DNA of 64,000 nt from assembly GCA_028274465.1 (NCBI GenBank), contig CM051457.1, positions 65,304,018-65,368,017 of the forward strand. The letters are read 5' to 3'. This document shows positions 32,556 through 42,828 of the stretch, piece after piece. Each line of letters begins with the position of its first letter. The first letter of the stretch is position 1. The position numbers were made by a program, and so were the translations under genes. The notes below the pieces were generated by a model. The model searched no databases. It saw nothing but the letters and a program-made list of their open reading frames with translations, and had not been told where the DNA came from. The stretch is from Plantago ovata. Lineage: Eukaryota; Streptophyta; Magnoliopsida; Lamiales; Plantaginaceae.

Positions 32556-34083
32556 ATGAACCGTCCGAGAGACGAGAAAGGTAGATTTGTGAAAAACTTA
32601 CAATTAGAACTAATAGATTCTAAAGAAGATAACATTTCAAATTCACGTTTATCTCCTAGTTCTAACACAATGAGTGATCACGATAACCCTGTTCGAACTC
32701 TGAAAGAATACTTGCACCCAACACGCACTGCTACACCATCATGCATCATATTTCCCGCTAATACACCACAAATCGATTTCAAGCCTGTTATGATACAACT
32801 CTTACCAACTTTTCATGGCTTAGAAAATGAAAATTCTTATGTGCATATTAGGGAATTTGAAGAGGTAGTACCCACTTTTAACAGCCAACCAAATGTCATG
32901 GATTTTGTCCGGTTAAAGTTCTTTCCTTCTCTTTGAAAGACAGGGCTAAAAGTTGGTTGTATTCTTTAAGACCAAGGTCAATTGGCACATGGGTGGAAAT
33001 GACCCAAACATTTTTCAACAAGTATTTTCCGCATCATAAGACCAATAATCTTAAACGGCAAATCTCAAATTTTTCTCAAAAAGAAAGCGAAACTTTGTAT
33101 CAAACTTGGGAGAGGTTTAAAGAATTGCTCAACCTTTGTCCACATCACGGATACGAAACTTGGTGTCTTGTGAGTTATTTTTACGAGGGACTAACAGTGA
33201 GAGAACTGCAATTCGTAGAAATGATGTGTAATGGACAGTTTTTGCAAAAAGGTCCCGATGAAGCTGTAGAATTCCTGAACGAGTTAGCTGAGAAAGCCCA
33301 CACTTGTACTGGACCAAATGCCACCGATTACACAAATATGTCCCGACCTGCCGGAATTTACCATCTTAAGGAAGATGATATCCTTAGAGCCCAACTAGAA
33401 GTTTTGTCCAAAGAATTTGAGGCTATCAAATCAAAATATTGCAGAGTAGCTCAAATTGTTGCGAGTGTAGAAACCAAAGTCAGTTGTTTTATTTGTGGGG
33501 TAGTTTAACATCTAGCTCAAGATTGTCCGACCTATAGTGAGATGCGAGGGGTCTGTGAGGAAAAATGCAATACCTTTGGGATATATAGAGAGCCTTTCTC
33601 CCCATATCCTGAAAATTACACTCCCGAGTGGCTCAATCATCCAAATTTTAGTTGGGACCACGAAAACCCAATAGGAATCCCCTTGAGGACCAACATCAAA
33701 GAGACCAAGCACCTCCATTCAGTGCTCGACCCAATAGGAATCCCCTTGAGGAAACGCTCCAAGCATTCATGGAAAGACAAATGAAAACTAATCAAAAGTT
33801 TGAGTCTGTGCTAATGCAGGTTTTTGAGGAAAACAAAGAAATCAAGAGCCATATTGTCAAACTTACCACTGCTCTTAGTGTTCAGGAACAAGGAAACTTC
33901 CTGTCTCAACCACTCTCAAGTGCAAGAGTCAACCAAAATGCTCAGTCTTCAGTTGCCGACTCACAGAACATCGAAGAGATCAATTCCATCTCTACACGGA
34001 GAGGTAAGATTGTTGCAGGTCCAAGTCTGTCGAGCAACACAAGTGCAGCCCATGGTACGAATGACGGAGGACAAAATCATTAA
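32556..34083 (+). pseudogene. gag of Athila-like element F
   Basis: ATG at 32556 (MNRPRDEKGRFVKNLQ). A frameshift near 32930 leads into the retrotransposon gag domain: DRAKSWLYSLRPRSI, TFFNKYFPHHKTNNLKRQI, ERFKELLNLCPHHGY and FYEGLT. The zinc knuckle is CFICGVV, a stop at 33506-33508, then HLAQDC, so the CX2CX4HX4C motif is intact apart from one codon turned into TAA. A second frameshift near 33660 leads into a Gln/Asn-rich tail. A 23-bp string is repeated 62 bp apart near 33667 and 33729, giving two NRNPLEE-like peptides. The protein would be the capsid/nucleocapsid precursor. Confidence 0.85.
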
Positions 34084-34521
34084 ACGGAAGCAGAAAAGAA
34101 AGTCCCAGTCAAAGTCCCTTTTCCCCAAGATCTTAATGAATGCGACCACACCCACATGATAGACACATTTGTTGAAGAGGGAGTAAACTTAAATATTGAT
34201 TTTGAATATCTCTTTCCTGGTCATGAAAAAGAAAATTTGTTATTTCATTATAATGACTTTTATATTTTCTCAAATTCAGGTGACCACCAAGAAAAATTGA
34301 GATATCGGATGCCACAATTTGCGAAGACTCCAAGCAAAAATGCAAAATCATCAATCAATGAGGCACATCAAGTTGAGCTTCTATCGTTGCCGAATGGTTT
34401 GAAACATGTTTCCCCAGGTCCAAAAAGTTCTATTGATTTCTTGACCAATGTATACCATCGTCAACTATATGAAGAAATGCTGAGAGTATGTCGAGCGAAT
34501 GGACAAAACAATGTTCATTGA
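34084..34521 (+). pseudogene. Unidentified frame following gag in element F
   Basis: In the same frame as the gag tail after a TAA at 34081-34083. It begins with the basic KKVPVKVPFPQDL-type segment that normally links gag to protease in Athila elements, then switches to unknown sequence (HMIDTFVEEGVNLNIDFEYL, further on LLSLPNGLKHV) and ends QNNVH. No protease DSG motif is visible. The simplest reading is an internal deletion that joined the gag/pol linker to the C-terminal end of a downstream ORF. I do not recognise the second half. Confidence 0.5.
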
Positions 34522-34890
34522 TCAGGTTGTCTATTTCCATATTATATTCCATTAATATTTTTGCTGTGTTTTGCATTTGTTTTGTGTGACGTTGTGTGTT
34601 TTCTCTCAAGTTGTTGTTCACTAGCCTAATTTCCCAATCATGATGTGACCGTGAATGTTAAGACAGTGAGGACATTGTCAGATTTAGGTTGGGGGTGGGT
34701 GCACTGAGTGCTCTACATTAAACCAAAAAAAAAAAAAAAAAAAAAAAAATTAAAAAAAAAAGAAGAAGTTTTTGGTGATTTATCGTGTGAGTTAAGTTTG
34801 CATTACATGCTCAAGAGTCTAAATAGAAATGAATAATCTACTGTCAAGCAACTATTGCAATATTGATAGATTATGTCCTTATTTCTATTA
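34522..34890 (+). other. 3' non-coding part of element F with A tract
   Basis: Contains a PPT-like ttaggttgggggtggg near 34685-34700 and a long A-rich tract at about 34724-34762. The stretch ends at the LTR of G (34891). Its left flank tatta could be half of the G target duplication. Confidence 0.55.
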
Positions 34891-36406
34891 TGTTAGCAAA
34901 CTTGTAAATTTTGATGAGCAATTAACCATGATAAATTAAGGAAAGTCCAGTAACTAGTACTCTTAAGGTCCATAGGAATTTAGAATTTTAAGGACATTGT
35001 AAAAGAGGAACGTTTGTTGAAGACTTAGTATAAGTACTAGTTAGGTGCTTTAGTTTGCTGATGATGTACTTTGTTTTTACAAACGAACTATTGAATTACT
35101 AGAACCGTTCAGAAAACTTGAAGATTCGAAGACTGAAGACCTAAGAAGATTTCTGAAGAAGGTATCTACAAAGGCACATGTCGCTCAGAAAAGAAATTTC
35201 TGCAACAACTTGCATAAGTGAAAATCTATATGACAGAGTAGGTTGTGCTTGCTGAAACTGAGACTGACCGCTTGCTGAAATACATATGTGACCTCCTTGC
35301 TGAAAGTACTTGCATTTGCGCTCCAACTTTCACATTTGAATTTCATTCAAATGAACATTAAATGCAAAAGTAAGCATGCGAAGAACATGAAGACTAGAAG
35401 ACAAATGAAGGACGCTGTTGAAAGTACAAAAGCAAGATAGTGACATCTTAAGGAACAAAGCCTTAGAATTTGAAATTCAAACGGCTCCCTTGATTCACTA
35501 TAAATAGAGGTTATCCGTCAAAGAGTTGAAGTGTGTCAACAACGTGATCAAACTCTCACTTGTGCTTAAACACTCATCTTTCACACTCTTTACTGCCTAT
35601 TGATCCATTCCAAGACTTAAAGCTTGAAACAAAAGCTACTTGTGAAGAAGTAGAACATTCACGGCTAAGAAATTAGTTAAGTGTTCTTTCTTTCGAACAA
35701 GAACAAGTCTTGACACCAGAAACAACTTAACTTGTTTACTGCAAAGTATTCCAAGTTTTGTTTCTTAGATTACTTGTTATAGATGAATAAGTTATACTCA
35801 ACTCATCTCATCCCAAACCTCTCTAACTGATAAACACCCTTTTTCAGGCGTGAAATTCAGGGGGAATTAATCAAGCATAGTGTTGCTGATTATAAGTCCC
35901 AAGTTTGGTGGAGAACAAGGTTTCGTTCTCTAGTTAGGTTGGAAACGAAGCAAGTGTGCTTTAGTTTCTGAACAATCGCTCTAGATAGGTGTTGTAAGGA
36001 ACCTCAAACTTATCTTAGTGGATTCAGTCCTAGAAAGGACAAAGTGGATTAGTTGAGAGATTACGCCACTCTCAAATACCACTATAAAAAGTGTTTGTGT
36101 GATTTACTTTACTGCATTTAGTTTTCAGCAAGCTTATCTATCTGTACACTGTCACTCTGCTCACTTGCTGAAACTAGCACTTACTGAAAAGCACTTATTG
36201 TATAAAGACTTCCGCTCTCTGTTTTTAAGTACCAGTAAAACTTGTTACTGAAAAGTAACTAGTACTTGCTGAGAAAGTTAAGTATCAGCAAACTCATTAC
36301 TGAAAGTAATAAGCTCTTGCTGAGAAAGTTTTTAAACGATGAAAGTTTGAAAAGACTATTCACCCCCCCCCCTCTAGTCTTTTCTTGTTGTTTAAAGGGA
36401 CCAACA
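34891..36406 (+). repeat. 5' LTR of element G (1516 bp)
   Basis: Starts TGTTAGCAAAC and ends GGACCAACA two bases before the PBS. It is homologous, inverted, to the H LTR at 42829-44407. A C-run (36363-36372) followed by TCTAGTCTTTTC lies near the 3' end. The motif TTGCTGAAA or its complement recurs many times. A TATA-like ctataaatagagg is near 35499-35511. Confidence 0.9.
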
Positions 36407-36408
36407 AG

Positions 36409-36420
36409 TGGTATCAGAGC
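36409..36420 (+). other. Primer-binding site of element G
   Basis: TGGTATCAGAGC, a perfect match to the site complementary to the 3' end of initiator Met tRNA, two bases after the LTR. Confidence 0.9.
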
Positions 36421-36516
36421 GATGTTCTTTAACCTTCAGCACTGAACCTAGATCCCCTTAGGTGCTTTTCGTAAATCACTCTCACTTGATCAGTTTGGTA
36501 GTCTTTTGTTGATAGG

Positions 36517-38939
36517 ATGTCTTTAGGAGACGCTCCCTTGCTGAAGCTGGAAAACTATGAAAAATGGCGAAACAACATGATGCTACATCTTGAAGCCATT
36601 AGTGATGAAATGGTCACTGTCATAAATGATGGACCTATCAAGATCACTAAACTTGACAGAAGCTTTCCTCACAAAACCACGGATCCCGCTGGTGAGGAAA
36701 CTATCTTAGGAGAACCGGTTGACACCTCCATTCCAAAACCAAGAGAGGAATGGACTTCCGACGAAGCCAAATATTTCGTCTTGATGGCCAAGCAAGAAAC
36801 ATCATCATTCGATCAACTTCGGATACTATACAGTGCAAACTGTGGGGTGTCAAAACTGCTAAGGAAGCTTGGAAAATGGTTCAAGATCTTTGCGCGGGAT
36901 CTGACAAAACCAAGGAAAACAAACTCGAAGTGTTAAAGTTAAAGTTCCAGAACTTTAAACAAGGTACAAATGAGTCACTGGAAGACTTGAATTTCAGATT
37001 CACAACTCTAGTAAGTGAGATGGCTGCCTTAGGAGTTGGAAATCCTTACTCAGATTCTGAGAAGGTGAAAACCATCATTAGAAGTCTGAACCAAGAATGG
37101 ATCCATACTCAGAATTTCTACTATAATCAAGGAATGCCAAACATCACACCTACAGAGTTGTTCTCACATCTTGCTACTGTCAACTACGAGACAAAGCAAA
37201 GAGAATATGTGTTTGCTGAAAAATCGCAAAACATTGCTCTTGCTGCAAAGCCGTCATCTTCTGAAAAGAAGAATGATAAAGAGCCTGCTGATGAAAATGT
37301 TTTAGTTGTTAAAAACATGAAGAAATTCATCAGTAAGGAACTTGAAAGGCGAAAAGCAAAAGAGAAGCTGAAAAAGCATCTTGGTAACAACTACCATAAA
37401 TACAAGAATGAGGCTAGCTCGCTGAACAAGCAGGCTCAGCAAGCAAATTCCTGTAAAGAACCAGCAGTTGGAAATGATCTCTTCTTTTACTACAAAAAGC
37501 CTGGACAGTTCAAAGCAAATTGTCCTTTGCTGAAAGGTAAATCTGCTGAAAAGAAGAAGATGTTCAAAAGGGCTTTTATTGCTGAAGAAAAGAAGAAGCT
37601 TCAAGCAAAAATCGATGCGTTGTGCATTGATACTAGCTCCGAAGACAGTGAGGTAGAGAGCTCAGACACTGAAGAAGAAGAAGCCACTCTTGACGTAAAG
37701 ATTGGGAAGGATGTTTGTGGAATAGCTATGGAAGCTTATCCAGATGTGTCAAACTACGAATTCTGCCTCATGGCCGGTCAGGTAAACAGTCCTACCTCTG
37801 ACTCTGACTCAGAAAGTGAAGATGATATTGACCTTGATAGAATTCAAGGAGAAATCGAAAGATTTGAGAAAACTCTGAGCAAACAGCAAGAGAAACTACA
37901 TAATGCTGAAACTCTGACCAAGCAAACTACTGAAAAGTACGTCTTGCAGAAAGATGAGTCAAAAAAGAAGGATGCTGAAATATTGCATCTCAAGAAGTTG
38001 ATTGCTGAAGCTACAGAGAAGAATTCTCAAATGGCAATAGAATTGGAAGAGTATCAGTCCTCAATTCTAAAGTTACTTGTTGAAATACAAGAAATGAAAA
38101 AGATGAAAATCAATTTCAAATCTTATGCTGATGCAAGTAATACGCTGACTGAACTAAACTCTTATCTGAGAGATCCATCTCAGAAAGAAGGTTTAGGTGC
38201 AACGTATGAAGGTGATGACGTAATAATCTTGAATAAAGACAAATCACCAATTACCTTTGTACGCGCAACTAATAGTGGTCAACTAGAACTCTATCAGATT
38301 TGTCAATCTAAGGTTGTTGAAAAATGCAATCAAGTACCTACGGCCGTAAAGCCCGCTGTTGCTACTCAAAGTAACAAAACTTTAAAAGGTAAACATGTTG
38401 TTGAAAAGCAAACTGTTAAGAAAAAGGATGCTGTAAAGCATTCCGCCAAACAAGTCGCTGAAAAGCAATTTGTTAAGTCAAAAGGCAAGATTACTAAATG
38501 TAATCAGAAGACCTTTGCTGACAAACCTGAATCAAGTAAGGTTGCTGAGACAAAAGCTCAACATTCTCCGAGAAGTGGACTCGGTTTCAAAACCAAGCAA
38601 AGTCAACTCTTTCATGAGTATAATCAAAGTCAGCAAAGATACTTCAAAGAGATGAATAAAACCAAGCCTAATAGTTCTGACAAAACTCAAAACGCTAGTG
38701 CTAGAAGGAACCTTGCCAGAAAAGAACTTACTGAAAAGTATGTTCAGCAAAAAGGTCAACCGAGCAAGACACCACATCAGAAAGTGGATTTGATCAGCAC
38801 AAATCAAAAGTCTTTCGGCTCAAAACCTCCTAGTTCCTCAGCAAGTAGAAAACAAGTCAAAGTTGAAAAACTTAAGACTTGGGTTTCCACTGGACGCATT
38901 CTTGAATATGTTAATGGACATCCAATATTGGATAATTAA
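36517..38939 (+). pseudogene. gag of Sirevirus-like element G
   Basis: Starts MSLGDAPLLKLENYEKWRNN. One frameshift near 36770 (compare H at 63550-63580) moves it to the frame that runs to 38939. The UBN2/DUF4219-type capsid region is about 36790-37200 (KLWGVKTAKEAWKMVQDL). The zinc knuckle is destroyed: FFYYKKPGQFKANC has lost two Cys and the His that H retains (CFYCKKPGHFKANC). After it come a long acidic and coiled-coil segment (about 37620-38130) and a Lys-rich tail rich in VAEKQ repeats. The frame ends LDN with TAA at 38937-38939, a stop conserved in H. Confidence 0.88.
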
Positions 38940-40503
38940 CAAGTTTGCTCTTGATTGTGCAGACTTCAACCACGGAGACAAACAATGCAATCTGGCACTT
39001 TGACAGTGGTTGTGGAAAGCACATGACGGGCAACAAGAAAAACCTTATAAACTATAGACAGTGGTCTAAAGGTCCAACAATAATGTTTGCTGGTGGAGGC
39101 TTTTATTCTACAAAAGGTTATGGTGACGTGAAGTTAGGATGCATTACCATTTCAGGAGTTCTTTATGTCAAAAATCATAAAAGTTTAACCTTTTCAACAT
39201 GAGTCAATTCGCTGATAAAGGATACTTCATCAAAATCAAAAGTGATGAATGTAAACATATAGACTTTGAGACAAAGAAGGTTATTATGGTTGCTAGAAGA
39301 TCAGGAGGTTTGTACACTGTAGATTGGTCTTCAGCAATCATTGAAAAATGCCTTGTCTCAGATCATGATTGCCTTGCTGAAAAAGCATGGTTATGGCATA
39401 AACGAACAAGTCACCTAAACTTCAAGACGCTGAATAAGCTGTCTAAAAAGGCAATTGTAGTTGGATTACCTAAGGTTACTTTCAAGAAGGATGGTGTTTG
39501 CAATGCATGTCAGCAAGGAAAGCAAACCAAATCTTCTTTTAAGAACAAGGCAGTACTGTCAACTACCAAACCTTTACAACTCTTGCACATGGACTTGTTT
39601 GAATCTTCTTCAACAAGCTATGTTGGTAAGAAGTATGGTCTGGTGGTGGTAGATGACTATTCAAGATTCACTTGGGTAGTATTTATCAAGCACAAGTCTG
39701 AAACAAGGACTGAAATACCTAACTTGCTGAATAAGCTTGAAGTCATGAAAAATGACAAGGTAAAAGTCATAAGAACAGACCATGGTACTGAGTTTGTGAA
39801 CCAGTACATAACTGAGTATTGCACTTCAAAAGGCATTCAACATCAGTTATCCTCAGTAAGGACACAACAACAAAATGGTGTTGTTAAAAGGAAGAATCGC
39901 ACCCTAAAGGAAGCTGTAAGAACAATGCTTGTTGACATTGAAATAAGTGAAGCTTACTGGGTTGAAGCGATTAATACCGCCTGCTATACTCAAAACAGAT
40001 GTCTGATTACTAAGGAATACAACAAAACTCCCTATGAGTTATTTGTTGGAAGACCTCCTAACATCACCCATCTAAGAGTATTTGGTTGTAAGTGTTTTGT
40101 TCTTAACAATGGTAGAGAATACCTAAGAACATTTCAACCAAAGGCAGACAAAGCGATATTTCTTGGTTACTCCTTGCATAGTAAAGCTTATAGAGTTTAC
40201 AACAAAAAGGCACAAAAGATCGAAGAATCAGTGCATGTTGTATTCTACGAAAAGTCACAAGGAGTGCCTGCTGAAGAAGAAATATTAGATTGTATGAAGA
40301 AGTTACTCATACACGAGCAAAGAACTGAATCTGATGCTAGGGATGTCAAGTCAATTGAACTAAATGACGATTCTGACAATGACTCTCCTCCCCCGAGTCA
40401 TGACAAGATAAATATAGTACATGACAAAGAATTTCCAGCAAAAGACGCAGTTGCTCCGGATGTTGCTGAAACTATTCAACTTCCTGTGTCTGCTGACGAG
40501 TAA
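38936..40503 (+). pseudogene. copia protease and integrase, element G
   Basis: The frame opens immediately at the gag stop, shifted by -1. The protease motif WHFDSGCGKHMTG is intact. A frameshift near 39190 follows. The pre-integrase zinc region is LWHKRTSHLNFKTLNKLS with CNACQQGKQTKSSF. The integrase core has Asp in LHMDLFESS, Asp in VIRTDHGTEF and VVKRKNRTLKEA, where most copies have a Glu (VAERKNRT), so the third catalytic residue looks changed. The C-terminal part is YELFVGRPPNITHLRVFGCKC and IFLGYSLHSKAYRV. The TAA at 40501-40503 is probably a CAA in the parent. Confidence 0.87.
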
Positions 40504-42271
40504 CCACAAACTAGCAATGCTGAACAAGCAGTTGCTGATGAACCAATCTCAGCAGAGACACAACAAAATACCAGTAGTACTGAGCAAGTACATACTGAAG
40601 AGTCACATGCTGATGAGCAAACTTATCCAGATCCAAAGAGCAGAAAACCTGTTAATAAATGGATTAGAGATCATCCCTCTACGGATATGATTGGTGATAT
40701 TGACAAACGCCAAGTGACTAGATCCAAAGTATCTACTACTCATTAACTTGCTGAAGAAGCAAATGTCGTAGATGTAGAATCTTTGTTCTCTTGCTTTATT
40801 TCCGAAATTGAACCCAAGACCATAGAATAAGCTTTAAAGCATTCTGAATGGATCAAGGCAATGCAAGAAGAACTGGATCAATTTGAAAGGAACAAAGTCT
40901 GGAAACTTGTACCCCTTTCTGAAGGCAAGAAAGCAATTGGTACAAAGTGAGTGTTCAGAAACAAGCTGAGTGAGTCTGGTGAAGTAACAAGGAACAAAGC
41001 ACGATTAGTTGCTCAAGGTCACTGTCAGACTGAAGGATTGGACTATGATGAGTCTTATGCACCAGTTGCAAGATTGGATGCAATTAGACTTTTCTTGGCC
41101 TTTGCTGCTCACAATGACTTCATTGTTTATCAAATGGATGTTAAAAGTGCATTCTTAAATGATAAACTTGCTGAAGAAGCCTACTTGGAATAACCCCCTG
41201 GCTTTGAACTTCCCTCAGAAACCAAGATGGTATACAAGCTTCAGAAAACTGTATATGGTCTAAAGCAAGCACCAAGAGCTTGGTATGATACCTTAGCTAA
41301 GTTCTTACTCTTAGTTCAGATTTATGTGGATGACAATATTTGGATCTAAGGACAAGCAACTTTGTGATGATTTTGCCAAACTCATGACAAACAAGTTTCA
41401 AATGAGTAAGATGGGTAAATTGAATTATTTCCCACGATTGCAAGTCAAGCAACTCAAAGATGAAATATTCATAAATCAAGCAAAGTATGCAAAGGAAATG
41501 CTCATAAAGTTTAGGATCAAAGAGGAAGAAAAACCTGAAAAGATCCCTATGTGTGTTGGTACCAAATTGGGCTATACTAAAGAAGATAAGTGTGTTGAAG
41601 AACACAAGTATATGAAGCTCATTGGTTCCTTGTTGTATTTAACAACAAGTAGAACTGACATTCAATATGTTGTTTCTGTGTGTGCAAGATTCCAATCTGA
41701 TCCAAGAGAATCACACTACAAAAAGGCACTTAAGATACTGAAATATGTCAAAGGTACAGTCAATGTTGGATTATGGTATCCTAATGATTCTGGATTGGAA
41801 TTGGTTGGTTATTCTGATGCTGATCATGGAGGATCAACTCTTGATAGAAAAAGTACTTCTGGAACTTGTCAGTTTGTAGGTACTAGATTAATATCATGGT
41901 TCAGCAAGAAACAAACCTGTGTTGCCAATTCATCTACTGAATCTGAGTACATTGCGGCTGGTTGTTGCACAGCTCAAATCCTATGGATTCAGCAACAATT
42001 AAGAGATTATGGTATTTATGCAAAGAAAACACCAATCTTTTGTGACAATACAAGTGCTATTGCTATCACGCAAAATCCTAAGTTCCACTCAAGGACAAAG
42101 CACATTGATATTAGACATCATTTCATTAGAGATCATGTGGAAAAAGGAGACATTGAGGTTGTGAAAGTAGGTATTGATGATCAACTTGCTGACATCTTTA
42201 CCAAGCCCCTACCAGATAATAGGTTCGCAATGCTAAGATATAACCTTGGATTGATTGAACTACCTCAATAG
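40504..42271 (+). pseudogene. copia reverse transcriptase and RNase H, element G
   Basis: A linker with stops is followed by the RT motifs KHSEWIKAMQEELDQF, ARLVAQGHCQTEGLDYDE, VYQMDVKSAFLND and VYGLKQAPRAWYDT. The YVDD box is present (41322-41333), but about 70 bases just upstream are missing compared with H. RNase H (to 42271) has GYSDADHGG, ESEYIAAG, CDNTSAI and ADIFTKPL, all intact. Stops that H lets us test are TGA at 40948-40950 (TGG in H) and TAA at 41191-41193 (CAA in H). Confidence 0.9.
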
Positions 42272-42289
42272 TAAGGGATAGAATTGGCA

Positions 42290-42660
42290 GATTGCTGAAA
42301 CAGACATTCAGCAAGCCAAAGTATTCTTACATATATAAAGTCCCTTCCACTGATCTCTTCTAAAAGAAATGATAGTTCACTACATGATTGCTGAAACAGG
42401 CATTCAACAAGTAATTCCTTCAAAACAGGTATTTGTTAGGAAACTTGATCACTTGCTGAGACGGGCACTCAGCAAGAGAAAAACTTTAAAGATTGCTGAA
42501 ACGGGCATTCAGACAATCAAAGATACTGAAACAGGTATTCAAGTATCAAAGGAAAAACCTAAGATGGGAACTCAACAAAGAGCAAGAACACTTCTTGGAT
42601 TTTACCAAAGGATATCTCAATATAAAAAGAATTTGCTGAGACGGGAACTCAGAAATGTCT
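42290..42660 (+). repeat. CTTGCTGA/TCAGCAAG hairpin array after RNase H (G)
   Basis: At least six degenerate units of the form TTGCTGARACRGGYAYTCAGCAAG lie here. One unit is a perfect 8-bp inverted repeat (42452-42459 and 42469-42476). The same array is inverted in H at about 50400-50850. In one frame it encodes repeated ETGIQ peptides. It separates pol from the additional ORF region. Confidence 0.7.
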
Positions 42661-42665
42661 TTTAA
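42369..42665 (+). CDS. Small ORF with ETGIQ repeats (element G)
   Basis: 98 residues from ATG, with AETGIQ, AETGIQT and TETGIQV repeats and a Lys/Arg-rich middle (RKLDHLLRRALSKRKTLK). A similar ORF of 90 residues occupies the same place in H (50497-50769), starting with a matching MI-H-MIAET pattern. No known family is recognised. It may be a real short protein, or the reading frame may simply follow from the hairpin repeats. Confidence 0.3.
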   Translation: MIVHYMIAETGIQQVIPSKQVFVRKLDHLLRRALSKRKTLKIAETGIQTIKDTETGIQVSKEKPKMGTQQRARTLLGFYQRISQYKKNLLRRELRNVF

Positions 42666-42828
42666 CTTAAAGAAATATGAGATATTTGATTAAGGGGGAA
42701 TTTTCAGCAAATGCAAGGCTTTTTACCTAAAGAGGTAAGTGCCAAAGCCAAATTGTCCAAAATCGCTGAAAAGATTCTCATTTACTTCAGCAAGCAATTA
42801 GCGCTGCGGTAAAAAGGATCAAATCCCG
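42661..42828 (+). other. Spacer of G with internal PPT-like motif
   Basis: Contains taagggggaa at about 42692-42701, which resembles the true polypurine tract of H and recurs in H (plus strand ttccccctta near 50436-50445) about 6 kb upstream of its LTR. It is a candidate second plus-strand primer site. The spacer ends at the H insertion. Confidence 0.45.

Larger units (their letters stand above)
30930..34890 (+). mobile_element. Element F: Athila-like Ty3/gypsy element, 5' part
   Basis: 5' LTR (30930-32415), PBS (32421 onward), a decayed gag (32556-34083), a further open frame (to 34521) and a 3' non-coding stretch with an A tract. No protease, RT or integrase is visible between gag and the end region, so this copy is internally deleted or belongs to a non-autonomous type. 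At 34891 it is interrupted by Sirevirus-like element G. Its 3' LTR is not in the window. F itself is inserted in the 5' LTR of D. Confidence 0.8.
34891..42828 (+). mobile_element. Element G: Sirevirus-like Ty1/copia element, plus strand
   Basis: 5' LTR 34891-36406, PBS, gag (36517-38939), protease-integrase (38936-40503), RT/RNase H (to 42271), then a hairpin-rich spacer. At 42829 it is interrupted by H, a second member of the same family in the opposite orientation. Its remaining 3' part would lie to the right of H. All coding blocks carry stops, frameshifts or deletions. The UBN2-like gag, large coiled-coil gag tail and long region after RNase H are typical of the SIRE/Maximus lineage. Confidence 0.88.

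Noticed and set aside
36363..36373. Poly(C) run as a regulatory site
   Set aside because: A homopolymer that varies in length between LTR copies (42865, 63972); probably slippage or sequencing noise.
42290..42660. CRISPR-like array
   Set aside because: The units are degenerate hairpins inside a plant retrotransposon, with irregular spacing and no unique spacers.
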